43,922 nucleotides of DNA. It comes from Clavulina sp. PMI_390. Lineage: Eukaryota; Basidiomycota; Agaricomycetes; Cantharellales; Hydnaceae. Shown piece after piece: positions 29,911 to 41,238 of this stretch. Every line of letters begins with the position of its first letter. Positions within the stretch are counted from its first letter, which is position 1. The position numbers were made by a program, and so were the translations under genes. The notes under the pieces are model-generated. The model worked only from the letters and a program-made list of their open reading frames with translations, was not told where the DNA came from and made no database searches. The stretch is from the NCBI GenBank assembly GCA_015039315.1, contig WIDE01000020.1, forward strand, positions 262,969-306,890, given 5' to 3'.

Positions 29911-32900
29911 TCATCCACGTAAGCTGACCCTTTTTCGCTTCTTCTCCAACCCCGCCAACTTCTCCCTAACAACGCTTTCATCTAGTTGGGCCTCTGCGTA
30001 GAAGTCTGCTGTGGTCCGGGCCTCCTGTGTCCGCCGAATAAACCGTAGGCCAGCAACGTTATACCCGATTTCGTCTTTCTGGCGCCGGAGGGCATTCCGT
30101 AGACGTGTTCGTAATTGGACGAGAACAGGGCGTACGCTCCGTGTGGCCACGATCTGGTGGTGGTGCGTTTTAAGGAGGAAGAACATGATGCGAGAGACAA
30201 GGATGATGCTCCACTCCTAAATAAGCGGTTTCGGGAAACGAAGAATGGCTAAGGCACAGCTGATGAGCAGATGGAGTTAGGCGAAAGAAACTCACCCTCA
30301 AAGCCCATTCGTTCAAATAACTGATCATCGATAGCACCTTACTAAACGGCAACACTAAGAGCGCATCAAATAACTCAGCCGCCCGAACCTTCTCTACCGT
30401 TCTCAGCACGTGTTCCTCAGGAGTTAAATTTAGCGCGGCCAACAGAGGGTTCCTCGCGGGTGGAGGGATTCCTGCTGGGTCCTGGCTTTCCGCACACTCT
30501 TCATCATAGGCCCGGAAAAGAGCGCGCTCCCGGTCAGCGAGGTCGAGCGCTTCAACGATGCGTTCGCCCGCCATGAGTGTGTCCGCTGTTTGTTTCGTGA
30601 CGGCGCCTGATTCAATGAGTGCCTGTTCCTCGGCGCCTTCAATGCCACTACCAATAGCCGCATCGGTACGGTTCAGAGAGTCTGCGACCCCAGACTCGTA
30701 AAGAGCTTCGAGCTCTTTTTCCCGCTCTTCTTCCAGGAATAGCTATAGAAATTGGCATAAACATGGTAAGTGAACGCAGACTGAATGATACGCCACATTC
30801 GACCCAACCAACGCAGAATTTTAGGGGACGAAACTTACGGGTTCTTCAGTCTTCTCCCACACGCGAAGTGACTTGTCATGCGACCCAGTGATGACAAATT
30901 TGCCATTATTGCTCACAGCAAGCGCCCAAATCTCACCATGATGACCGTTGAGTTTCTGAATATTCTCAAACTACGATACAACCAGAAAAACTTCGGTCAG
31001 CTCTTGCAGCTCGCAAACTATACTATCGAGCGAACCTTGTCCCCATCCCAATATTTGAGCATCTTGTCCTTCCCCACAGTCCAGATATAGTGACTGTGAG
31101 CGCCTTTCTCGCCAGGAGCTTTCATGCGGTCGATCTCGCGCTCAAAGGCTACTTGCATGATGCTCTCGTCGTGCGCAAAGATACTTTTGTGGCAATCTCC
31201 AAAGTCGAGGCCCCAGATCTTGATGTTCTTGTCAGCACTAACGGTAGCGATCAGCTTAGAGTCGGTGGAAATGTCGAGGGAGAGGACCGGGAGCTGTTGG
31301 GACACGTAAGAGGTCCATGTTGAGCATGCCACGAAGGTTGATGAAAGCTCATTTGAGGGAATGTCGTACCTTGTGCCCATAAAGCGATAGGAAGAACTTG
31401 AGCGAGTCAGCATAGAAGACTTTCACGGTCGAGTCCAGCAGTGCAACCGCTAGCAGTCTACCATCAGGACTATATTTGACCGCAAGCACGTCGTCAGACA
31501 TTTTGAGCGTCTTGACATGGACAAGAGCTAGTTGTTGCTTTCCCTGGATATACGGTACAAACGCCCAATCAAAATATGAGACAAAAAAGTAGCAAGCTAA
31601 GGGTGAGAACGAACCTCAACGACCTTCTGTTCCAACTCCCAGAACTTGATGTCTTTATCAGCGCTTCCGGTGACGAGTGCTGCACCATCTGGCCGAACAT
31701 GAACGCTCCACACAGACCCCGAATGAGCTTCGATCGACTCGGTCATTGTAGACGCCGCAATATCGAAGACTTGCAGTTCGCCTGACTTTGTGCCCACGAC
31801 GACCTAGATGCGAGACGCACAAAATTGTGAGAAAAATAAACGCGATGCAAAGCAGATAAATGTGGGGAGAACGTACGTGTCGATCCCCGGGGAGAAAACT
31901 ACAACATATCGCGTAGCCACAATCCATAGTCCGAATGCAAGCTGTGGTGCGGAGATTCCATATCTTCAGTTGACCTAAGGGTAGAAGCAAACTTAATCAG
32001 TATCCGCAATAGGATGTAATACAAGCAAGGAGGAAATGTTGAGAGCCAAGGAAATGCAGACGCACCATTCGAAGCTGAAGCCAGAATCTGATCGTCTGAG
32101 CTAACAGCGACAGCTCGAATATCTGTCCTGTGTCCAGGCATGTCGACGCCGTATAGACGAGCAGGCTCAGGCGTCGACTTTTCTTTCTTCGTAACTTGGG
32201 GTGAAGGGATCTTGTACACCTCGAGCGCATTGGTAGTGAGAGCGAGCATAAGCTATGTACCTCCCGAGTTAGTTCTCGTACACAAATGAGAGCACGATTG
32301 CGCGTACCTGAACCTCACCCTTGGCATTCGCCTCCTCATCAACAAACGAGAAAGACTTGACTTTCCCACTGCCTCTTACGACAAGATAAGGCGTGAACAG
32401 ATCTTCCAGCGTGACGTCCTTCTCCATCTCGCCTTCTGCCTCAGGCTCAACTTCCTCATCCGCCTCCTTGGATTTCCCTTTCTTATCCTTTTTCTCCTTT
32501 TCTCTCTTCTTTCGTCGCGCTTGCTTCTTTCTCACTTCCTCCTCGGTGCGGACACGGAACAACTCAACAGAGCGATCGTGGGATTGGACAGCGAGGTAGG
32601 AAGCTGTTGGGTGGAAAGCGATCTGCGAGACGCGAGAGCGAGCAGAGAGCGGGAGGCTCGCGAGAGGGTGAATCATCTTTGCGAGCTGGTGATGAGAGAG
32701 TTATTGAGAATGAGATATGAGCCTGATACATGCAAAGTCGAAGAAATGTGAACGTACCTCGCCAGTCTCCGTCTCTTGTACACCTTTCCCAAGCGCCTCA
32801 TAGTCGATCCTCCAAGCTTTGAGTTCGCCATCGCCACTGCCAGTGAAGATGAGGTCCTTCCCGATCGGGTCCGTCGCCATGGACCAGATTTCGCTCCGGT

Positions 32901-33698
32901 GCGCAACAACAGTTTGGACACAATGCTGTATTGACAGGTCCCAGAGTTTGAGGAGGGTGTCTTTCGAGGAGGTGAGTAGATAGCCTGAGGCGGCTGATGT
33001 GGACGTCGAGGTGGAGGGGGCGCTTTCAGTCGTGGATGAGGAAGTGAGGAATTTTAAGGCAGTAATTTGGTCTCGGTGTCCTCGCAGCCTGGGAAAGACT
33101 GGTTAGCATCACACATGTGGAACTGAATATTATTTTGCGACATACCTGAAGAGTCCAGTCTCAGCTAGCACATCCCACACAATTAGCTCGGTATCCTGTG
33201 ATCCAGAAGCGAGCCGTGCACCAGTGTCGTCGAATGCCAAAGCAGTAACGGACTTTTTGTGGCCATTGAAGGCTACGATGACCGTCGAGGACTCTGCACT
33301 CCAGAGACGAACAGAGCCATCGGCATAGCCTATAGCGAAGGTATCTTTCCGGGGCGATTGTGCCATACATGTCACCTCAGATCGATGTCCAGTCTCATGC
33401 CACATTCCAACCTAACAAGGCGAGCAAGAGAATCGGAGCAGGTCTCAGTCATTTTGAGGGATGAGTAGAAGTGGAGATTGGCGCACCATTTGGCTTTTCT
33501 TAACATCCCAGACCAGGATATCCTCAAGAGCAGGGACGTATGCGAGTCGCCCATCGTACAAAGAATTTGAGCTCGCACTGCACACTAGACCAAAGGCCTG
33601 TAGCACGCATTTATTAGAATCGCATGAAAACGTCTCAAAATCGACGACGGATGAATAGTTGCCTTTGTTTCTCCATGCCTGAGGTAGGAGCGCACCAT
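29911..33698 (-). CDS. UTP12: U3 snoRNP WD40 protein UTP12 (DIP2/WDR3)
   Basis: This is a UTP-B subunit of the small-subunit processome, needed for early 18S pre-rRNA cleavage in the nucleolus. Exon 1 (33698-33663) encodes [12 protein letters not shown] and joins exon 2 (from 33597, [20 protein letters not shown]). Exon 2 continues with [15 protein letters not shown] blades follow: [85 protein letters not shown] and [20 protein letters not shown] with [13 protein letters not shown]. An acidic/Lys-rich insert ([20 protein letters not shown]) lies between propellers. The C-terminus carries the Utp12 domain: [32 protein letters not shown], and [20 protein letters not shown] with [11 protein letters not shown], ending in basic [10 protein letters not shown]. 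The first intron uses GC instead of GT. Confidence 0.93.
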
Positions 33699-33852
33699 CG
33701 AGAGCACGTCCGAAGAATTTTGGTGGCCCTCTGTTTGTACATCTTTGGACGCTCCTCGGCGGCGACTCGTCAACAATCGATCGCCAGTTCTACTACTTTC
33801 ACTTTGCTGATTGCGTCGTTCATCATCGTCTCACTATAACTCTAACTCTCGT
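33699..33852. promoter_or_regulatory. Divergent promoter, UTP12 / APE4
   Basis: 154 bp separate the start codons of the two divergent genes. The stretch contains a CT-rich tract close to the APE4 start. No TATA box is clear. Confidence 0.5.
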
Positions 33853-35888
33853 ATGGTCGGGATGAGCTCAACACAATACGCGGCGGCGCAGCGATTCATC
33901 AAGTTTGTGAACGCTTCGCCGACCCCTTACCATGCTGTGAGAAACGCGGTGATTCGCCTCGAAGCTGCTGGCTTCAGCAAGCTCCAGGAGGGTGACGATG
34001 ACTGGGATGCGGCTCTCCAAGGCGGAGGGCGCTTCTACTTCACCCGGTATGTCCACTGCCATCGACACTCGGCACCAGCGGTCAGAAGCTGTAAGTCGCC
34101 TGACTGACAAAATTTGGGATTTTTTCGCAGCAACCAAGCTTCCATCGTCGCTTTCACTGTTCCGTCCGGTTTTAAACCTGGTAATGGTATCTCCATCGTT
34201 GGAACACATACAGATTCGCCAAACCTCAAGGTAGGTGCGATCCCGCTAGTGGTAACACTGGGCTATATGCACCTTGAGGCCTCAACTCGAACTTGCTCCA
34301 CAGCTCCGGCCTGTATCCAAGCGGACCAAATACGGGTATCTTCAGGTCGCTTGCGAGCTCTACGGAGGTCAGTAAAGCTTGCCCTTTGATCGTAGTCATT
34401 GTTGCTCATCGGCGCTCCGTTATCACCATAGGCGGCCTTTGGCACACTTGGTTCGACCGGGACCTTTCTATCGCTGGTCGAGTCGTCGTCTCAAACCCGA
34501 AAACCGGCACATTCACCTCCAAGCTGATCAAGATCGAGCGCCCTCTCCTCCGCATCCCCGACGTCGCCATCCATCTTGACCGCACACAAAACGACAAGTT
34601 TAGCCCTAACCTCGAGACAGAGTTTGTTCCTATTCTGGGGATAGTCGAGGATAAGCTGAACGCCAAACCAGCAGCCAAGAAGAACGAGGGCTCGAGCACC
34701 AAGACTGTGCAAACTGGCATCACGCATAACCATCACCCCGAGCTCATCGAACTGATCGCGAAGGAATTGGAAGTCACACCAGATGACATCCAGGACTTTG
34801 ATCTGTAAGCATGCCATATGGCACGCACTTCGGCTCTCGGTTGCCCTTGGTCTCATGGGCTGTCATTCAGGTCACTATACGATACTCAGCCGAGCACCCT
34901 CGGTGGACTCAACGATGAGTTCATCTTCTCACCGAGATTAGATAACTTGATGTCGACGTAAGCACTCAGTCATTTTGGAGCCACACCACTGGAGCCTGAC
35001 GATCCTCGATCCTAGATTCTGCGCCGTCGAGGCAATGTGTGAGAGCGTGGGTCAAAACCTCTCGCAAGTAGAGGCATCGCGTGCGGGGCAAGTGAATGGT
35101 GAGAGGAAAAACATTTGGTACCCATCGATAAACCTAGTGCTGATCGTACGGATATCAGTAATTGCCTGCTTCAACCACGAAGAGGTACGGTAATACTTTT
35201 GGGAAGCACCATTTGTCTCTACAGCTTCTTCCCCCTCTAGATCGGGTCGGTATCCACCACTGGCGCCGAGAGCTCCATCATCCCTCAACTCCTTGGGCGT
35301 CTCGCTCCTACTCCATCCTTGCTGGCATCTTCGGGTCAGTGCTCACTCATGATTCTCGCACGTGTACCAAATTTGGCGCATGCTAACTCAACCTCTACCT
35401 CCATAGTTGCCAAATCCTTCCTTATCTCCGCTGATATGGGCCATGCGATCCACCCCAACTTTCCCTCCAAGCATCAAGAGGCCCACGCACCCATGATGAA
35501 CGGTGGTGTCGTCATCAAGACGAACGCAAAGCAGCGCTACGCCACTGACGCCCTCGGAACGTTTATTGTGCGGAAGCTGATCGAGAAGCGGGGCAGGCCT
35601 GTGCAGGAGTATGAAGTCAGGAACGATATGGCTTGCGGAAGCACAATCGGTGAGAATCTCCATCCCCTTCACTTCCCCCTCGTCCTGGGCTAAACATATT
35701 TTGGCGATACTATAGGGCCATTCCTCTCCAAGATTGGTATCCGAACTGTTGATGTAGGAGCGCCTATGCTCAGCATGCACTCAATTCGCGAGACTGGAGG
35801 CAGCGCAGACATCGATGCCTACATCGATCTGTTCTCAGAGTTCTTCCAGGGCTTCTCGCAGCTGGACTCGTCCCTGAAGCTAGACTAA
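33853..35888 (+). CDS. APE4: Aspartyl aminopeptidase, M18 family (APE4/DNPEP)
   Basis: This zinc peptidase removes N-terminal Asp or Glu and, in yeast, is carried to the vacuole. The start MVGMSSTQYAAAQRFIKFVN leads to ASPTPYHAV, the usual family opening. Metal and catalytic blocks are in order: GTHTDSPNLK (His and Asp ligand), GGGLWHTWFDRDLSIAGRV, SPRLDNLMSTF (bridging Asp), CFNHEEIGS (catalytic Glu pair), SADMGHAIHPNF, and MHSIRE (last His). Other matches are RIPDVAIHLDRTQND, THNHHPELIELIAKELEV and QRYATDALGTFIVRKLIEKR. It ends SSLKLD-TAA at 35888. Eight or so short introns are present. One (35099 to about 35157) removes a stretch that otherwise reads in frame between QVN and VIACFNHEE. The family assignment is secure. 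Confidence 0.95.
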
Positions 35889-36208
35889 TCGGTCGCCATA
35901 CTGCTGCCTCTGCTTGCTTTTGTAAAAAGCCGTAGACTTAACGTTGCTAACTCCGAATTCTTATGAACACATCGGAATGTTAGGAGAGAATGCATGAGTC
36001 AAATTATCGGAGACATATGTCTGGAGGGGGAATGAGACAGATGGACATGAACACTAATGAACCATCAATACAGCGGCAAAAGAGAAATAAGCTAGCTAGC
36101 AGAAGCCAGCCAAACTAAGGGGATAAAAGAAGAAGAAAGAAGGGAGGCAAGTCCATGGGAGAATCCAGAGGAAGGATAAAGAAGAAAGGCATGGGGGCAA
36201 GTCCACAT
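35889..36208. other. Convergent 3' intergenic region, APE4 / DNM1
   Basis: 320 bp holding both 3' UTRs. Its A/G-rich middle (about 36060-36190) is low complexity. Confidence 0.5.
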
Positions 36209-39200
36209 CTAAACGCTCGCCACAATCTCCTCCGCCTTGTTCAGGGCCGCCAACATCTTCACCACCTCCGCCCTCCTCTCGACAACCACAGGACTCTCCT
36301 TCATGATGTCCTCGAGCACCTCAGGCTTGTACAACTCCTGCAACAGCTCCTTCTGAATGAGATCCTTACTGTGCTGCACAAGTGTGAGGGACACAGATTT
36401 GGGCACCATGTCGATCATTTCACGCTTAATAATGTTGAAGTAGGAGTGGATGAGGAGCTCTATAGGAAGTGGCATGAAGGGTATTGTCAGCAGGAAGATA
36501 TGCAGCAGCAGACCCGGAACACGTACTAATGACTTCCGTCTCGATGGTCTCACGCTCGTTAAGAGCCTGTTGAGGGCGAATAATTTGAGGAGGTTGCTCC
36601 ATCGCGGACATGACACCAGCAGGAGCAGCACCCTAATTATCAATTTTAGGGAAAATTCATCAGTTGGCTCTTAGGGACTACCGACAGATACTGACTGGTG
36701 TTGAAGGAGACTCAGGGCGTCCGTTCGTCAAGCGCTTCTTGCTCTTTGGGTTGAAGAAAGAACCAAAGAAGCCAGCTTCTTCCTTCTGTATCTCGACATC
36801 AAGATCCTTGTTGTTGTTAACTGCGCCAGGGGCAAGCCGACCTGACTTCGGATCAGTAGCGGGTGGAGGGGCCTTGGTGGCGTTGATACGGTCGGTGACG
36901 ATGGACATGGCCTAGACAGCACACAATTTTATGGTACCTGAGCGAATGGAGCATACAAAGTGGATTGCTGGGTATTACCTTGTGGCCGCTGATGAAGTCG
37001 GGATGGGTGGTATTGATGTAGCAGGCTTGCATCCTGGGGCAAAAACACGTTAGATGATACAATACGTGCAGCGAGGAAGTCAGTCGTACATAACGAGATT
37101 GGACACCAGTTTTGTTGTTGGTTCCATGGAACGCCTCAAGAAGTTTATGACGATAGAATTGAAGCGTTTCTCGAGCTCGGGATATCGTTTGAAGGCGGCC
37201 TGCAGGGTATCTCGAGTGAGTATTATCTCGATGGAACAGACAACATGAGATCAAAACTGACAATTTTTGGCAGAATCATGTTAAGGATCTTGATCAATTC
37301 GTCATAAACGAGTTGGCAACACTTCAAGCTTGGCTCCTCGAGACGCCGAATTTGTTGTTTGACGAGGATCTCGAAAGCAGCAGTTCCTACGAAAAGACTT
37401 GGTGTAGATCCCTAGCAGAGCAAACCAAGTTTCAGCGATCAATGTTCAATCACCCATGGGAAGAAGTGACGCACGGAGGAGTTGTATAGTCGAACTCGAA
37501 TATCACCATCCTTGATTTGATCGAAGGGGTCGAAGCTCTTGATAGCATTGTTATAGAGCTCGTGGAATACGAAGGAAATACGAGCACCACCACTGAGCTC
37601 ATCGTGTGCCAAGTCTTCTCTGCTGCCGTCAATTGCACCACGGTACTCAGTGGCAAATTCAGTGATAGCGGAAAGAACAACCGAGCCCTGAGGGAACGAT
37701 AACTCAGAAGCTTGATGAAGAACAGCAATAAGATAGACGCACGGAATTGTCGGCGACCATGCCGCCAAGAGATTGCAGTTCCGCAGCGTGCTTCTTTTGC
37801 TGCTCGCCGATTCGGACCTTGATGTCTGGCAAAGTTGCACGAATGTGGTGCATCAAAATCTACATGTGATACGTGAGAAAGAGCTGAATGAGGTTGTGGA
37901 GAGAAGAAGCTCACAGCGTTCAACCTCCGAGCCAGATAAGGAGTGCCGCAGTATTGTGCTTTGGAGCTGTAGCTGGGATGTGTTTCAAAGAACTTCTTCT
38001 CTGCATCAAGCGCCACCTGGATAGGCTTGGAGCTATCCACATCTCGTTGACCTCGGTTGACCTATGGCTAATGAGTTAATAGAGCGAAGTAAGAGATTAG
38101 AGCGAAAGTGCCATACCACCGGGACATATCCAAGGCGGAGAGGGATAACACGACCAGCGAGAATATCAATAACATCAGTGCCAGCATCCCTAAAAGCTAG
38201 TGAATCAGAATTATGGAAACAGGGTAAGGGAAGGAACACCTACATCAAATCCACCTTCGTCAAAACACCGATCGTCCGGGTCCCTACAGCGTAATGAGAT
38301 GAGCTACGTCTGCTAATAACGAATTAAAACATGGCAAACCTTCAGGGTCGACCTCGCGGGCAAGTTTGAGACCATCAGAGTTGGCAAGATCAACGTTGGC
38401 GGCAGTGACAGCGAGGATGACGGCATTTGGTCGAGAAATGTATTTCATCAGCATGTCACGAATCTGTCGTTCAATATCCCTTGGTTGATCACCGACAGGC
38501 ACCTTTATCGGTAGTGATTGGTTCAGCCAAGGAGTAGGGTTAGGTTATGGTCGAACTCACCCGAGTGGTGCCCGGTAGATCGACCAAGGTCAAGGTGAGA
38601 ACTGGGTAGCATGGAAGATTGAGAGCGGGCTCCTCTTTCATCAAACGTTTAATGCTAACCGTTAGGAGAGAAAATGCGCAGATTGATGGGAAGAGGGGAG
38701 ATTCCTGCGGACGCAGTAACGCAGTTAGTTAGCACGAAATTCAAGAGCTGCGATTCTGAGCAGGACAGCGCTGTCATGCCGTGGAGGGGACACTTACCGG
38801 CGTTCTTTCCAGTCTTGGCCTCAGTATCCCGGACAATCTCCGCTCGAATTTTGTTGAAATCGTAGAACTTTTCGCCGGGAAGGTGGAGGAACTCGCCCCA
38901 TTCGTTTTCATTGGTTTTGGAGTCGCCAGCAGCGTCTGTTTGGACTGGTAGTGAGAAGGTGGGTATACAAACAAGGAGAGATGACGCATGCGTACCAGCA
39001 GCAGGAGCACCAGCCTTTGCCGCTGGGATAGGTCTGTTGATCAATTGAAGCACCTGAAAGGATACGGGGGTGATGAGTATCGGAAAGAGCAACACACTTA
39101 ATATTGCTTACCAGGGGTCTCCGAGTGACGATACCAGTCCCACGAGGCAAGAAATCGCGACCGACGAGGTTCTGTTATCAAAGTTACATGGCTTGTATTC

Positions 39201-39465
39201 AGTAACGGAATCTGTGGCCGAAACTGGCCAGAGAGAACCTACTTCAAGAACGCTACTCTTCCCACTAGATTGACTCCCTAACACACAGATCTGCGGCAGG
39301 TCGATGGCAGAGGCACTCTGGCCGACTGCGCTAAACACATCCTGGGCACCGCGCAATTATCGATAGAATCGTTAATAAATCACTAGAATCGTGCCAAAGC
39401 TAGCCGTATACCTGAAGCCTGTTAACAAGCGCTACTACTTCCGTTCCTAGCCCTGTCGATGTCAT
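36209..39465 (-). CDS. DNM1: Dynamin-related GTPase DNM1/DRP1
   Basis: This is the mitochondrial and peroxisomal fission dynamin. Exon 1 gives [18 protein letters not shown] and exon 2 gives [20 protein letters not shown] with the P-loop [29 protein letters not shown] (G2 Thr), [15 protein letters not shown] (G3) and LTKVDLMDAGTD (G4) complete the GTPase domain, with [20 protein letters not shown] between. The middle domain has [41 protein letters not shown] and [18 protein letters not shown] variable insert ([20 protein letters not shown], then [13 protein letters not shown]) replaces a PH domain, as usual in DNM1. The C-terminal GED has [20 protein letters not shown] and [20 protein letters not shown], ending KAEEIVASV with TAG at 36209. 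Many short introns split it. It is divergent from EIF1AD across 78 bp. Confidence 0.95.
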
Positions 39466-39543
39466 GGTCGCGAGAGGAGGGGATGCCGAAAGCTGAAATG
39501 GTCACGTGGTTGCTTGCTTGGCTTTGTTTGTTGAGATCTCAAG
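39466..39543. promoter_or_regulatory. 78-bp divergent promoter, DNM1 / EIF1AD
   Basis: Start codons of the two divergent genes are 78 bp apart. The stretch contains GGTCACGTGGTT, a perfect CACGTG E-box, at about 39500-39511. A bHLH site is possible but unproven. Confidence 0.5.
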
Positions 39544-40100
39544 ATGTCCAGAAAAAGGCAGCAGAAACAGGTGGACGAATTTGAGGGAATTGGAGAAGGT
39601 CAAATTCTTTGCATAGTGCGAAGTCCCGCCGGAGCAAACTCTTTCGAATGTTCGGATGGTGTGTCAAGTGAGAGCATCCTGGCTGAACTTCCAGCACGAT
39701 TTCGCAAAACTCTCTGGATCCGAAGAGGTTCGATCGAGTACCCGAACCAATCCCTGAGCTATTGTTGACGGGATGTGCTGTCTATCTCTTCAGGGAGCTT
39801 TGTGATTGTTGAGACCTTGGAATCCAACGAAAATTCGGGAAAGCCCCGTGGGGAGATCGTAGTCGTCCTCCAGCCTAATCAAATCAAAGAGTTAAAGAAA
39901 GGAGGGCAATGGTAAGCTTGTTCAATATATACGTCGTTCTGATCATTATTATTTAAAAATATATCCGTAGGCCTGCTCAATTCGACACTAATTTGGCGAA
40001 GACAGTTGACGCTGAAAAAGACTCATTTGAGGAGGAAAAACATTCCAGTGAAGATGAAGAAGAAGATGAGGAGTACCTATCGAATCCTAATCGCCGATAA
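39544..40100 (+). CDS. eIF1A-domain RNA-binding protein EIF1AD
   Basis: Three exons (39544-39727, 39794-39911, 39971-40100) give 143 residues in frame. MSRKRQQKQVDEFEG is followed by the S1/eIF1A OB-fold: QILCIVRSPAGANSFECSDG, LAELPARFRKTLWIRRGSFV and VIVETLES with GEIVVVLQPNQIKELKKGG and WP. The acidic tail has HSSEDEEEDEEYLSNPNRR, as in EIF1AD (obelin), whose human relative is a nuclear protein linked to 40S maturation and redox response. Both introns are GT-AG. The match in length and tail is close; the cellular role here is inferred from the family. Confidence 0.9.
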
Positions 40101-41238
40101 ACATGGCGTCCCCTCACGACCTGACTCTTCTTCTGACGCCCCGCCCCAGAGCTGTTATGCAGTCAGCTATGTTCAGCAGATCACACCCATCATTAGTCTG
40201 AATCGTCACAAAGAATGGAGAATAACCCGAGACCTTTATACAGTCGTCCCAATCATGAGAAGATGTTGAACATATGGAGAATCAAAGTACACATACTGGG
40301 GATTTAAACTGGAAAGGCTTATGGGCGAAGCGGCAATAGACACGGACTGGAAATTCTGTAGTCAAGGGGTCTCAAGGTGCGAGGGCACGAGCTTTGTTGA
40401 TATTCATAAGTGTATAGCTCCAAACGAGCAAGCAAGGCGAAATGGGTAAGCTGTGAATTGGAGCGATGTATGTCACCGCCACCATATGTGTGGTATTCCG
40501 ATACGAGGCCGGAAGGCATCAAGCCACGATTCCCTGAGGATATAGACGGGAAAGTGGCTGATTCACTATAAGTGTCTTACCACTTTAGGAGCAGCGGCCA
40601 ATTAAGTCTGTAGGAGGGTCGGAACGAAGTGTTGGTACGGGAAATTTATCCATGTGGTGCAGCCTAGTCTACCTTCCTTTCTTCCATGCACTTTCGCAGT
40701 TGGTGTCGCTAGCTACGAGTGGAGGGCTCAAGAGATTTGTTGACAAGGATTTGGGGGCCTCCCACGGTTGTCCCAGCTTGGACAGAACCAAACTCTCCTT
40801 TGCTTGCAAGCATTGTCCAAATCCAATCTCCGTAAAAGACCGTCGCATCGAATCAGTCATACCCAAAGCACTTCGCTTGGTACCAACTTGCCCGTGATCT
40901 GGGGTGGAGGTCATTCAACAACGCCTTTTCATGCGCTTCTATAGGACTACCCCCCCCCTCACCTGAACTCACGAGCACCTGGAGTCGACGGGCTCGCCAC
41001 TATGTCAACTTGCCTTGAAAGCATTGATTCTCCAACATTAGCGCTCTCGAGAACAGCTGCCTTGGTCAAAAGCATGTTCCCAATTAGGCAACAATGGCAA
41101 CTCACGTCAAGCGCGCTGATAACCTCGGTCTACCTCCGACGGACCTCTCTCTCATCTGTTCCACTATCTGACAGTGCACTCGCCTCCAATATACCCTAGT
41201 CACTTACCATAGGCTAAGAAACTTTGTTACTTTCTTAC
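40101..41238. other. Long intergenic region before the kinase-like gene
   Basis: About 1.1 kb without a recognisable gene. Open frames of 60-90 codons occur on both strands (for example 40652-40897 and 40669-40914, overlapping) with no family motifs. It probably contains the EIF1AD 3' end and the kinase-gene promoter. Confidence 0.5.

Noticed and set aside
40652..40914. Overlapping 81-codon frames on both strands
   Set aside because: Mutually antisense, no motif, and no intron signals to extend either; treated as chance frames.
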